From Bimastos eiseni (Eukaryota > Annelida > Clitellata > Crassiclitellata > Lumbricidae), in assembly GCA_959347315.1 (NCBI GenBank), contig OY365818.1, positions 7,449,394 to 7,513,393 on the forward strand: a stretch of 64,000 nucleotides of DNA, in the 5' to 3' direction. The translations under genes were made by a program, and so were the position numbers. The notes beneath the pieces were generated by a model that saw only the letters and a program-made list of their open reading frames with translations, was not told where the DNA came from and searched no databases. Shown one piece after another: positions 36,536 through 50,161 of the stretch. Every line of letters begins with the position of its first letter. Within the stretch, counting starts at the first letter, position 1.

Positions 36536-39500
36536 CTACATGATTACACACCGGTTCTTTAGACCACACCGTTTTTTCTTCGACGAGTTCATGTCAGATG
36601 TTTGATGGTACTTGTGTGACGAAGTCGTGTCAGGTCGTGCGGTAACGTTTGACGAGGTGATGCCAGATGTATGAAGGGATATGTTAGACGAGGTCATGTC
36701 AGCTCGACGAGTCAAGTTTGACGAGATAATGTCAGGTGTATGAAGAGATATGCTTGAATAGGTTATGCCAGGTTTCTTATATAGTTTATTTGTTACACCA
36801 GGTGTCTGACGGGGTGCTACGAAACATGGCTGTGAGCTTTGGGGACGCCAATCGTGAGTTCCCAGGCACATGAAGCAGAACTCGTGTTTACAACCTGTGC
36901 ATGTCATGTGTTTGCACCCGTGAGTATGTTGAATGGTTAAAGAGCACTTGGGACAAGCGCGGATAGACGGGCAATGTTTTCCGTCCAATTCTTTATTACC
37001 GCATTCTGCTAAAATTCTGAATAACTCATTGCTTTCACAACAACCCGAATTGCCACATTCCCCGTATAAGTCGTTTTACCAGTGTTTTTCCAGTCACGAA
37101 GACAGTCCCAACAGAACTCATAGTTTTTTCTACCCTTTGACTTGCAATTTAAACAACCCACGCGCTTTTCTTTATCGCTGTGACGATGGCAACTGACGAA
37201 GCAGTTTGGACATTGCTTGACTCCTGCTATCCGTCGGTTCGTCAACAATCTCTGTTCAAATTCAATTGTTTCCTCGCCTGAAAGGCAGGCAGCTTCTCGA
37301 ATGAGCGAGAATGGCCACGTGGAATTGCAATTATCACCAGGACATATGATTTCATGCCTCTTTTTCTCCAATTCGAGAAGGCAGTAAGACGCCAGAGAAT
37401 GTGGTGCTATTGATGGAATGAACAAGAAATCAAATGATGCATCAATAAGACAGTGAATAGAGTGATTGAATTATGCACACTTAGGTAAGTAAGTAAGCAT
37501 ACTGTTTTATTCGATATTTTTTTGATAGCATCTTGATGTAGAGGCAGAGGGTAAACACAGCAGGATGTAGGCATATGCAACGTTATACCAATAAATGCTT
37601 TGCTTTAAACAAAAGTGGAAGAAAGCCAGCTTCTTAATGTACGGGTATAAAGTGTTTACTGCTTGTATACTTAGCTTAGGAAACGAGGGTAGGTGGCCAG
37701 CCCTTTTCTTCCCGCCTGATTTTTCAGCTAGCAGCGTGTGCACAGTTTATAGCTTAGGCTTACCCATAGCATGAGTAGGGTTGCAAGTGGAACCACATTT
37801 TTGCCAAGTCGGGGCTTGTACCTCCGACCACAAAATTAATAATTCTGCAATCTATAACCGCATTACCTATTGCATAATCCAAATTAATTATTAATCCTTA
37901 TCTAACTGTAGTTATGAGTTATCTGATAACTTAACTAAGCCTAATGAGCATACTTTTCAAGATTCGCCACCTATGTCCGTGACTTTTGCGACTGATGTGT
38001 TAGAAGTACACTGTCTTAAACATAGAGGTCTAGTACACGAACTTTGTGTGTGGAGAACCAAGCTGATGAAAATAATTAACCACATAATTATAAAATGGCC
38101 TGTACTATTTTACCGTCAGGTCTTGCAATATGAAATTACATCAGTCGTATGTCCTTTTAGAATTTAGGAGAGGCCGGCTCGCTACCTATAAACAATAAGC
38201 ATGGTCGATCACAACTGTGTGCTTACCTATAGCATGTCCGCACGGCATGATGACACGGGGATTGACGTCATCTAATCCACAAACATCAGGGTCGTCCTTT
38301 GAAGTGGTGATCCGTATTTTTCCTGAAGGTTTCGGATTGCGTGGTCTTCGGTCTAGTTCTTCTAACGTAGGCCAAACACCTCCTTCTAGTCCAACGCTTA
38401 AGCTAATAGTGCTTTTGTCGTTTAGTTGGTAATGCGATAAACGTTGAGTTCCATTGTCCTTGTTATCCTGAAAACTTATTCCTAATAAAAAAGCAATGTA
38501 CCTGGCAACTGTACGATTATTGCTGCATGTAAAAATAATCGTACGTGGTGCAGAGAATCGATATGACAGAGACGAACTTCAAGGAGAACTTGGGCTGGTG
38601 GGGGAGAGTGGACTCAATTAGTTATGAGCACTTGAAAGACATGCTACTCTTGTCCGATCAACAAACGATATCAGTCACCATAGATGCCAATTGTTCGCCT
38701 GAGAAGTTTCATTACAATCTACATAAGGTCGGTTGGAGTCAAGGCCAAAGACAATCAGGAAGTAGCAACATTGAAGCCAACATGAAATTTGTATATGAAT
38801 TTTGCCATCAGTTAGGTCTAAATTAGTGCAGATAAAGATATTACTAAGACCTTTATTGGCTTTTGTGAGTGCAGAAAAAATGTCAAAGGTAAATATCTAA
38901 TGACTATAACAGAAGCACATGCAAATATGCGTTAATGGGTGCAACTGCAATGATAAATAGTCTTATATCACCGGAACATATATCGATTGGTGTGAAATTT
39001 ATGTCGAAACTGAAAAGATTCCAATCAAGAAATCAATGAACGAATGTTCGTCCTTTTGAACTTTACATAATAATTTGAGAAAATTAATGTTCTTCGTACC
39101 TTCTACGACATAGTTTCAAATAGAAACAAAAGCACGTGACTGTAAATAATTATGTTCAATTTAAATTTCGTAACGTCACATGAATATAATTATATGCTTG
39201 AGTTTAATAACCTAATGAACATTTTACCATCTGAAGTGTAGAGTCTATAACTAGTTCCTTTTGGAATGTGAGGATGATCGATGATTTTCTGCAGCAGCTC
39301 TGATATGAGACAATCCTAGTAAACACAAAGTGAACAAGAACGTCATGACGAAGTTTCTTTTAATGTGAAAGATCACGTAGTAGGAGGTGTTTGGCCTACG
39401 TTAGAAGAGCTAGACCGAAGACCACGCAATCCGAAACCTTCAGGAAAAATACAGATCACCACTTCAAAGGACGACCCTGATGTTTGTGGATTAGTGCTCG

Positions 39501-40678
39501 TTGTTGTGTGAATATCAAACTTGGGGCCATGACCGGAAAGCGGCCGTACCGAGCTATAATTACGCCCTGTGCCTGGCTAATAGCGCCCTGTGCGTAGCAA
39601 CAATTTTGCGCCCACATTTTGAAAATAGTGCATTTTAGGGAATAATAAGTTATTACATCCTGAAATTTGCGCCCTTTTCACATTTCCGCCCTGGGTCTAG
39701 GCTCGCTGGATCTTCTTAAACAGTGGTTCTTAAAGTCGTAATTCGCGGAACACTGGTGGTCCGCGAAAATGTTTGGTAAAACAACTTACTTTTACACTTC
39801 TCTAAGACTAATTAAACATTAATGTAATTGTTTGATTAATTTAACAATCTAAAGTAATCTAAATTGAAAACTAAGACATGTGAGTACGATATACACTCAT
39901 AAAGGCATGATCGTCGTCTGGCACTGTGGCCACTCTGAACAGTTAAATGTATTGATAATGTTTCATCTTTGTTTTATTTTAATTCAAACGGTCCTTGGAA
40001 AATGAGCGATAAATCAAGTTAGTAGATGATGAGTTGTAGCAAAAGATTCAATATTATTAATTACTAATGCAAATTATGTAGGACTACAAGATTATTAGTT
40101 GTTAGATTTTAAAATTTGAATAAATAAATAAAAATGACCATAAGTAATAAGAAACAACCATTTATGGACAGAAAAATCTGCGGGGAAAAGCAAGACCATT
40201 CAGACAGTGAAACCTAAGACGAAAGCGATAATAATGGCTCTGCAAATAACTTTTTATTTTTCTATTATGCCTACCTAATCATAGCATCATACGATGTCAA
40301 GAATTTAGTTATATTACATTTTATCAAAACAATTATGAAATCAAACAGGGGAAGTTTATAACGCACCCCAAACTCTCTTATCGTGGGAGGATTCGCGCCA
40401 TCGACCACTTAGACCTCACTATACATACACCAACGTGTTCTCACGTTTGGGGTTACAGTGGTTCGCAACAATTATTAAAAGTAATATTGCTGGTCCCTGG
40501 CGTCAAAGTTTAAGAGCCACTGTTCTAAGACTATAAGCCCTCTATTAAATAACTGTATCATTAAGCACTTTAGTGCTGTGTCATGACTAGTTGTACAACT
40601 TCGGAAGATACTTACTTTGCTAACAGTTACTTGGACTTTCTGCTGTGTGTCCATGATAATAAAAATCTGCCATTGCAT
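36536..40678 (-). CDS. G5: Ubl-RBR ligase-like gene ending CVIM, one frameshift
   Basis: Exons 40616-40678 (MQWQIFI...VTVSK), 39228-39315 (DCLISELL...YTSDG), 38227-38481 (LSHYQL...LEGG to CGHAI) and 36536-37406. The last exon carries RING1, the IBR (CPNC...NYEFCWDC) and RING2 with catalytic Cys-x-His in GCKHMTC. One base appears missing in a four-C run at 37060-37063: frame 1 ends shortly after RDWKNTGK, while the next frame resumes ECGNSGC and stays open to the stop. This may be a sequencing error or recent inactivation. The tail after APRQ is about 90 residues of Ser/Thr-rich repeats, then a basic stretch and CVIM, the same CaaX as KRAS4B, a farnesylation signal. Intron 1 holds an antisense copy of exon 3 and a hAT-like element. 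G6 is its closest relative. Confidence 0.78.
37060..37063 (-). other. Site of the G5 frameshift
   Basis: A run of four C (four G on the coding strand) where the IBR-RING2 linker needs one more base to keep the frame seen in G6. Both flanking frames are open and conserved, so the lesion is placed within a few bases. Confidence 0.7.
39381..39494 (+). repeat. Antisense copy of G5 exon 3 within G5 intron 1
   Basis: This 114-bp plus-strand stretch is the reverse complement of 38272-38385 with about three differences. It encodes, on the wrong strand for the gene, [11 protein letters not shown]...DDPDVCGL. It is far closer to G5 than to G6 exon 3. The corresponding place in G6 intron 1 has the flanking sequence but not the insert. 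It lies 66 bp upstream of exon 2. Confidence 0.9.
39721..40522. mobile_element. Non-autonomous hAT-like element in G5 intron 1
   Basis: The left end cagtggttcttaaagt and the right end aagtttaagagccactg form terminal inverted repeats of the CAGTGGTTCTxAAA type known from hAT elements. The subterminal ggtggtccgcgaaa is also typical of that group. Flanking 8-bp sequences ttcttaaa and ttctaaga match at 6 of 8, fitting an aged target duplication. There is no transposase frame in the 802 bp. Confidence 0.68.
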
Positions 40679-40830
40679 CTTTGCTGATCAGAAATATTTC
40701 CTCTCCAAATCAGTAGTTGGTGAGTGATATCTGTCAGTTTGAAAAAGATAATGCGTACACGCTGATTAAAATATCAAACTTGATTTTACAGTTACGTCAT
40801 CGCATTTGCCCGAACCTTTTCGCCGCCTAC
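40679..40830 (-). promoter_or_regulatory. Conserved upstream block of G5, shared with G6
   Basis: The sequence just 5' of the G5 start, including attaaaatatcaaac and gattttacagttacgtcat, is retained upstream of G6 (52067-52190). The G5 version contains ttacgtcatc, a CRE-like match. It is most simply shared by descent; promoter function is a guess from position. Confidence 0.3.
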
Positions 40831-43800
40831 GCCAGCTAAACCATTGAAATCTGGTCACGCATAGGCTCTCAGATAAAATCAACATAGGCCTATAATAGGC
40901 CTTATAATAGGCGGGTAAGGTGAGGTTAGTTCTAATGCGATAATTTACATACATGTACGACGTTGCACGTAGGATTTTTAGATAGTCAGACGAGTAGACG
41001 GCTAGGCTTAGTGGATTCAATTGGCATGCACTTCACTTGCAAAAGAGAGGATTTACCCGTCATCAATGTTAACTCTAGGTTGTGCGCATGTGCGCGCGCG
41101 CACGGGTCGTGGAGCGAGCCCACGCAAGAATTTATTGTTCGCACACAATTTTTCTTCTAAAGCCTACCTTACTTCAGGAACCTTTGTTCCTTGTTCTTTG
41201 GTACATTCCGTTATATATTTATAGACAGGGAACTTTCCCAAGGTTATCAGAACTCATAAAGATTGACTTTTAGATAAAATTATCGTCTCAAATATTATTT
41301 AACTACCATCGTATTCAATTCGGACCTGCTCAGTGCGCACAAAAGTGTGAACCATTTAGTAAATGTCGCATACACAAAATTACTTGCGCGCACTATCCCT
41401 TAATAATTAGAGGGTACATCGCTCGTCACCACCATCTTCGCCATCAACGCTTCGACGTGTAGCGCATATTCTGCGGAAGAACTAATTATATACCTATGCA
41501 CGACCTATGACGATAATGAATCTGAAAAATTGCCAAAACCTCACCTGAACTAGTACAATCAAACTAGATACAAATTCAGGAAATAGCCCAGGCGTTACTG
41601 TATGACGTCCTTTGTTTGCGCACAAGTTGAAGTAAAAAGGTAAATTTTCTTAGTCACGTATCAAAACTGACACAACCAACACTTCTGTCATGCACCCATG
41701 AACCGCATTGTAAAATGTTGCGGGCTTATATTAAAATTCTATGAGTAAAGGCACATATTTCTGTTCGAGCTCGCAAAGCAAAGATACTTAGAGTGTGACC
41801 AAAATTCTTTCTTGCGCTTCGCTCTCACGCACATTCAAACACGCACACTAACACACACGCACACGTACACAGACGCACACATACACGAATTGTATATACA
41901 TTCATCTGAAACTGATAATAATATAACCATCGCATTTTATTTGTTAATCATTGTGAAACGATGCGCGCAAGTAATGCCTATTTATAACTCAATTTGACCA
42001 TGTTTGAACCCTAGATATTTCCTTGAAAGACAATCCTGATTGATAATTCAGGAACATGGTCAGATGATTTAACTGATTACATCAGCACTCAAGGTTCAAC
42101 TGTTCTAGGCGTTGAGCTTAACATTAAACCGATAATGGAATGGGGGCCCAACATTAATGTAAAACACTGGCGTGAAGGGCAGTACATAAAGGCTGACTAG
42201 TCCATCCATTGGCTAGGCGGTTTTGGCAATGTAAGCTGTAGAACATTCATTCATTCATTTCGATAATTTATACAGCGCCTCTTCAAGGGAAACTACTCAG
42301 AGGTGGTCCCAGCCCAGCCACAGCCAAAAAGAAATGACTTTAGTAGCTTACAAAAGGTAGGTAGATCATTGTAAGGAGGAAGGCGGAGAATTATACACAG
42401 AGCCCCTTTAAGATATCTGTTCAGAGGCGTTGCATATAGGTCTAACTATTATCAGTAATAATCTTACTGCTACGATTACTGTTGATCTCGGCATGTTATA
42501 AACTATAATGAATAACCATATCTATAACCCTACACTTTATCGCCACTTGTTTCACAAAATCGCAGGACAGTCAAAGTCGAAATATAAATGTATTTTGAGG
42601 AATCAGGAAGCATTAGTAGATAAATTTCTCAGACAGAAAATTATGTGTAAACATTCGCTGTTAAGTTTAACCAGCCAAGAAGGAAGTTTGACTATCGCTG
42701 CGATCACCTGCATGTATAGGCAGTTAATACGTTGTCACTGAAAATGAATAAAGTCTGTACTGGGCAATTGCACTGACCAGCTAGACCGTCTTTCGCAAGA
42801 ATCTAGTGTCGATTCGTTTGCAGGTATACACATAATTATTTTGCACATATTCCATGCTCAGAGCACCTCTGAAGATTCGACAAAAGGCGATATATAAATC
42901 TATACGAACAATACGATATGAACTGTTCTGTTGATTTAACGATGGCTAAAATTTTCCTACCCGGTCGGTTGAGCTTGGTAGTGGGTATCCTTTATGGGCC
43001 TATTATAGGGAGAGGTCAATTCCCAGTCAGAACTGTAGGACTCGATTTTAAAACCATGTTCTTTTCGACATCCAAATAAATAAAAATCATCAGAAGTACA
43101 AATTTAAGGTTCTTTAGGTTTTGACTGTTTCAGTCACATCAATTGATTTTTTAGCTAATTAGAATAATATTTGCAGTCTAGTACATTGTAGTCTGCACAC
43201 TGGAGTGAGTGCACAGTGTAGACTGTAAAGCTTAGGCAGGGAGATCGAAGAAGGACATACGGTACGGGATGTTCTGTGTATACCACCAATTTTCTGCCTG
43301 GTGTGCGACTATACGCATTTTAAAATCCGAAAAGCATTTATTGACCTAATAAACCTAGTGAACCTAAAGACCTAAAAGTTTTTGTCCAGCTCTTGTGCAA
43401 GTGCCTCTGCGTGTACTTAACGGTCAGAGTGGACTCGCATTTTGTAGCATCTCACGACATTGCAGTGTGAGACCCAATTACGATTCTGCTCTCCGACTGA
43501 CAATTACACTGCACCATTTGACAATCTCGACAGGAACTATTATGAGATCCAAAGTAAGCCACCGACAACCCAGCTTCGCGGTGTGTTTCAGTGGTTTTTG
43601 CACTGGCTCTTCACAGCGCCGGGAAAGGAAAAATCTCAAGTGCCGTTGTAAATAATGTTATCACATAACCATGTTTTGAAATCATTATGGGCGTATTATA
43701 ATTATTTCATTGTGTTCAAGAACCAGTGAGCAATGAGCATTAAGTGACGAGTACGTGAATATGTGAGTATGCGTGTGGTGAGCATTGGGTACATGTAACA

Positions 43801-46441
43801 TAACCATAGAAGTTGACTATGCCCGTATTTTCCCATGCATGGATGGCCTATACACAATGCGTACAGACATTTAATATTGCGTTCTTCATACATGTATATA
43901 CATGTATGTACATGTAAGTATAAAATTATATGGCAAGAAAGCAGCTGTTTGTGCAAGCTTAAGTGATGCAGCTAATAGAATACACCTATCTTTCTTATGT
44001 CAATATCGCATGGGAATGTGTATTACCAGAGTATGCGCATATACCCTGATTCACTCAGTCATTTCGTAGTATGCATTCACTGATAAACTGGGTAGATTAT
44101 ATACATAATTATGAACTGACATTATCAAATGATTTCTGTTCACAAACTCAGCAAGACTTCAGTAACAGATCAGTCCAGTTTTATATGGCAAACATAAGAA
44201 CCGTAAGTCTGCCTAAAGCTATAGAGTTTGGTGAGATTAAGAAATACTTATTGACATGTTACAAGTTGTCACATCAGACCAGCTGCTTGTGTATGATGCT
44301 GGCTCCAACGATGCATTGGAATATCCGTGGACATCAGTTATTTTTTTTATTGTTCATTGTATTCAAATCTGTTATCTGTTTTATTATTAAGCGTGATTAA
44401 GTGTCGTTTGATCTCATGATGAGTGATGATCCGTCGTTGAGCTTAAGTGCCGTTGTTTAATAAATGAATGGAGCGCTATTATTACTGGGCGACGAACTTT
44501 CTGCACGTCTAGTAGGCCTATGCATCCCTGAAAATGCAGAGTGGGCTGTAATATGATATACGCAAAAATTATTCCGTGATTTCTTTTCATATACCCTGAA
44601 CATGTTACAAAACACCACATTAAGCCATTTTCACACGACGACAGGCATCTTATTGGAATCATTAAAGCCACCATTGCGGCATGTAAAAATTAGTGTCCCA
44701 AATTTTAAAACATGATCGACAAGCATCGGAAACCTGGCAAAGCAGTCATATTCTTTATACATTCTATGGTTATTCAAGGGATTCCGAGTAAGGCCTTGGC
44801 AACACTCTGTCTCCTTCGATGTCTAAGCTTCTCGTGCATCTATTCATTTACAATTTAAGATTTTATTTATTTTATTTATTACTGAAATTTTATACCGCAA
44901 TTCTTTCAACATGTTTTGCTCATAAGTGCACAGAAACGCACAGTACGCAAAATGTACTGATATGGTTCGTCATTTAAAGAAATATCATTTCCAGGGTTAT
45001 TTTTTGTTGTAATTCATTCTACTCTCCTCTTCAGTGTGTGCGGCATCCAGGTTATGGAGAATGTCTGCTGTGCGATCAGCCGAGCACTAACACCTCATTA
45101 GACTGCTGTGCAAGTTTCATTGCATACTATTTGGTAAATTGAATTGAAAATCAATTGACTCGATGTTTTGGGGCGATAACTCATTCTCCTGAGTTGCACT
45201 ACCCTGAAACACAGCACGCATGGACATCCCGGTAAAGCAGTCGTAGTAGGCCTATTCCTTATTCTAACTGCGGTAATTTTAATTGAAGACTGTGTCAATT
45301 CCGTGGCGGTTGGTAGAATAAAAAACCACTGCCCTTCTTTTAAATTGGGAATACAACCCTGGGTCAATTAAGTGTCTTGTGTGCAAAAATTACAGTAATG
45401 ATAAAGACGGCGAAAATTAGTGTATGAATTCCTTAATTAAGAATGGAGGAAGTAGGCGTAGGCCTAAGTCAAGTTCACACGATATCAAGGAGGAATCCGA
45501 TATGAGATTGGCGGAGAGCACCCGGTTGAAAGGGTTCACACGAGGAGAGAACCGCTGAAGAAGTGAGAAAAACAGAAGGAGTTGAATCTTTTGTGAACTT
45601 GCATGTGGCATATATCTTGGTCTATATAAAGTGGTAGCGTTGATCAGCCTTGAACGGAGCCTGTGGTGGAGATCTGGGGGCAATTATAGCGGCCAAGAAC
45701 TCTGCGGTCTTTTCCCATAGTCATCTGAGATTCCGTCTCTCTGTTGAGAAGCGATTCACCGTAGGCCGACGTGGTTTTCTTCAGCTGGTACCCATAAATA
45801 TCCAACCGTATCGCTTTTTTAGCACATCACAAGATGCATTATTCTTGAAAAATGCTGAACAAACGCCAATTAGTGGGGATTTTTTTTCTGCCCGAAGTAA
45901 ATTCTTGAGCAACCACTGAATTTCCCCTACGCCTTTTAATTTTTTTTACGACAATCATAATCAGTAAATACACCATTTGTCTAGAATTTCAAATCATAAA
46001 GACAATTGTTCAACTGAACCATATAATTACGTATGCAGACAAACACTATAATTAATTTAAGCTCCATGTTATCACAATAAAATATAGCTTCATTTCTCAA
46101 CAAGTCTGTAGAACGACAACAATGAAAACTAAAATTCCTAAACTAGATTGTCAGAAAATTCGATGGCAAGACGTTCTTCAAGCGATATGCACCGAATAAA
46201 TATTCGCAAAAATACATGTAAATGATTAAATTGCAGTTGTGTTCAAGTTTGTAATTATCACTTAAAGTGTTGATTGAAAGTCATATAAGTCATGAATATA
46301 AACAAACATAAGATAATCGGTAGTCGCTGGTTAAGAGTTATAGTTTGAGACAAAAACAAACTTACAATTTATCTGAATTACCAAACTAATTTATGAGGCT
46401 TGGAATTGGGTATAATTATGGAAGTCATCCATCTATGTGCT
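40679..46441. other. Spacer between G5 and G6
   Basis: Upstream flank of G5, with patches shared with the flank of G6: 40766-40804 with 52139-52178, 41540-41640 with 54640-54720, and 42505-42640 with 56155-56280. It also holds a CA-rich array at 41830-41885 and a possible retroposon tail with attc units at 42243-42300. No host gene recognised. Confidence 0.5.
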
Positions 46442-49400
46442 CTATATGATAATACACCGTTTCTTTGAACGACTCCGCTTCTTAGGCGAGTTCATGCCAG
46501 AAGTCTGAAGGGACGTGCTTGACGAAGTCATGTCAGGTCGTTTGGTCACGCTTGACGAGGTCATACCATATGTAGGAAGGGATATGCTTGAATAGGTTAT
46601 GCCTGGTGTCTTGTGTGGCTTATTCGTCGCACCAAGTGTCTGACGGGGCGCAACGAAACATGGTTGTGAGCTTTGAGAAGGCCAATCGTGAGTTCCCAAG
46701 CACATGAAACAGAACTCGTGTTTACAATTTGTGCATGTCATATGTTTACATCCACGAATATGTTCTATGTTTAAAGAGCAATTGGGACAAGCGCGGATAG
46801 AGGGGCACTTTTTTCCAAACAAATCTATAGTACCGCTTTCTGCTAGAATTCTGAATGGCTCATTACAACCAGAGTTGCCACATATATCTGTTCCGTTGCA
46901 TTTCCACTCAGAAAGACAATTCCAGCAGAATTCATAGTTTTTTCTTCCCTTTGATTTGCAATTTAAGCAACCCACACGCTTTTCTTCGTCGTTGAGACGA
47001 TGACACCTGACGAAACAGTTTGGACATTGCTTGACCTCTGCTTTGCGTCGGTTAATCAACATTCTCTGTTCAAATTCCATTGTCTCCTCGTCTGAAAGGC
47101 AAGCAGCTTCTCGAATGAGCGAGAATGGCCACGTGGAGATGCAATTATCCCCAGGACATGTGATTTCATGCTTCTTTTTTTCCAATTCGTGGAGGCAGTA
47201 AGACGCCAGCGAATGTGGTGCTATTGATGGAATAAAGAATAAAACTAGATGAATGCAACGAGAACATAGTGATGAAATTTTGCACCGTTGAGCAGGTAAG
47301 TTACCATAAGGCTTTATTACCCAATATTTTTTATCGTACTTTGATTTACATACATAAAATATACACAGCAGAAAGCATGAAACGTTCAAAGAATAACTGC
47401 CTTACGTTAAACCTAAGAAGAAGAATCTTAGCTTCTAACTTTGCGGGTATGCATAATACCATTAGCCACATTTGCACTTAGCTTAGGAAACGAGGGCAGG
47501 CGGCCAGCTTTTTTGTAGCGCCTGATTTTCCAGTTGTCTGTATGCAATGGGGACTCTGTATGTCTGAGGTGCATAGGGGTGCAAATTGAACTAAAATTCG
47601 GGAGCACAATGCAGGGGCTTATATCTCCGGACTCTCAATTGACAGTTCCGTTTGCAAGAACCAGCAGACTATCGTACACCCCGTTTAAATTATAAACTTC
47701 AACCATGGCATGCATGTAAGTTTGCCGATAATAAAACTAAGCAGAATAATCTTTTGATAGTTTTACAATAGGTTTCTTATGAGCTCTTGCAGTGGCATGG
47801 TCTCGTTTACGGCGCCTTACAAATTGTCGTCACTATTATTATATTATTACTATTATTATTAATCTTACTTAGCCAGATTCGCTAGCTATCGTTACTTTGC
47901 GGATTAGGCCTACTGAATAAGCTACTCTGACCAGAAAATGGAGGTATTAAACAAACTATGTTGATGCAAGACCAAGTTGCTGAAAATGATTAAAAAAAAT
48001 TATTAGTGATGTGGCTATTCGGAATGTTATTATGAGTCAAGCAATAGGCCTGAGTACCCGTCTGTTATACTACCCCCAATAATTTTTTTCAATAATTATC
48101 GTCATCAATTTGGTATTTCATTTATTAAAAAAGTATGCGTCGTGTGTGTCGGTGAGGGTCAGGGTAGGCTTCGTGAGGGTCGGTTAGGTTAAGGGTTAGG
48201 GGGTTTGTAGTTTATAGATATAAGGTGTCAGAGCAGGGCCGACATATTGAGTCACGACCTTGCCCTGACACTCTCGATCTATAAACCACAATAACCCTTA
48301 AACTAACCTTGACCGACCCTCACGATGCTTAACCTGACCCTTCCCGACCCTCAATGAAGCATATTACCACATTAAGATGTTTTAACAGTCCGTATGCGCC
48401 AAAATTTGCCGATGACCAGATGTCTTCGCTCGCCAAATTTTGTACGTATTCCGCCGTAGAAGTATCAGTTTTTTTTTATTACGGCCAAAGTTTCGGTCAG
48501 AAATAATTGATTCTTATTCAAAAGTTAGAAGACGGACATGGAAATCATTTGCATAACATAAACTAAACATTAACTAGAGAAGTTTAGAGAAAGTGGACAA
48601 GTGATTCAAGAACTAAATTCTGGGGATAGTATAATAGACAAGTTACCCTAGGTGATTTATTCGCCGCATGTCTTTATGTCTTATAAAACTCATTTTGAAG
48701 AAACTCTCTCGCCACCTACATGTAAACAATAGGCATAAATGGTTGAGCGCAACTGTGTATTTACCTATAGCATGTCCGCACGGCATGATGACACGGGGAT
48801 TGTCGTCATCGAGACCGCAGACATCAGGATGTTCCTTTGAATCGGCGATCCGTATTTTTCCTGAAGGTTTTGGATTGCGATGTTGTCGCTCTAGTTCTTC
48901 TAACGTGGGCCAAACACCTCCTTCTAATCCAACGCTTAAGCTAATAGTGCTTCTGTTTCTAATTTGGTAATCCGACAAACGTCGATTTCCGTTATCATTG
49001 TTGTCCTGAAAGTTTGTCCCTGATAACCGAAAATCACTGTACCGAGCTACTGTACGATAATTATTATTGTCGCATGCAAAAGTAATCGTACGGGGTTTTG
49101 AGAATCGATAGGGCCTACGACAGAGACGAACCCTACACAGAAAACGCGGGTTGGAGAGGGAGAGGGAACTCAATGAGTTTTTGAGAACTTGAAAAGCATA
49201 CCATTCTCATCCGATCAACGATCGATAGCGGTCACATGGCAGCCAATTGTTAGCCCGGGAATTGATAGACCATATAACTACAATCTATATAAAGTGGTTT
49301 GAATTTAAGGCCAAAACTGTTTAAGAGTAGCGACATTGAAATCTCGTACGTTGAAGCCAAAACGATATTTATTATATGAACTTTGCCATCAGTCAGGTTT

Positions 49401-50128
49401 AGTGTGCGCAGATAAAATGCTAAAGACTAGCTATAATCGGCTTGAACCGAACCATAATTATGCAAACATGCGTCCAGTCATTTAAATTTGAAGTCACCTG
49501 AAGCTACATCGATTGATATAAGATTTAGGTCGTACCTCCACAAGATTTTCAGCCAACTTAACAGACCAATGGAAAACTATTCTCCGTTAAGACCCTCGCG
49601 TAATTAGCTGAGAAAATGAATATTGTCGTACTACCTGAAGGAATTTTTTTAACAGAGTTTCAGACAGAAACGAAAGTACGTTACTGTAAACAACGACGTT
49701 CAATTTAAATATCGAAACGTCACTTAGAGAAATTCTGGCAAGTTTGCATGAATATAATATTGATAACCTCTGAATAGCTTACCATCTGAAGTGTAAAGAC
49801 GATAACTAGTTCCTTTCGGAATGTGAGGATGCTCGATTATTTTCTGTAGCAGCTCTGATATGAGACAATCCTAGTTAACATAAAGAGCAGAAGAAAGGAA
49901 TAATGAAGCTTTCTTAAGTGTAAAAATCACGTTGTACTATACTTTTTGATGAAGGACCACGTCCGGTGTATAATCAAATAATCCGCCACCGGATTGACCC
50001 CCTTACATTCGCACCTATCCAAAACGTCCATAATGTATAAGGCAAGTGCAGCCTTATCTAAAATCTGATCTACTGAGTTCGTAGTCCTCAAACAATAGGA
50101 CAGTGGTGAATGATTGTTGCAATTGAAG

Positions 50129-50161
<33 letters not shown>

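Larger units (their letters stand above)
35100..43390. repeat. Segmental duplication, unit with G5
   Basis: Matches the next unit (43390 to about 56500) with G6 in order. The edge sequence, with tattcaagatccattgagca at about 35560, recurs at about 43710 and 56530, giving three copies around two units. Confidence 0.65.

Noticed and set aside
38545..38826. Plus-strand 93-codon open frame in G5 intron 2
   Set aside because: The homologous stretch in G6 intron 2 (about 49090-49410) has stops and indels, so the frame is not conserved.
44071..44400. 109-codon plus-strand frame
   Set aside because: No recognisable motif; the region matches spacer near 56820 where the frame is broken.
48181..48220. 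Telomere-like ttaggg bits
   Set aside because: They are part of a diverged hairpin arm and not a regular telomeric repeat.
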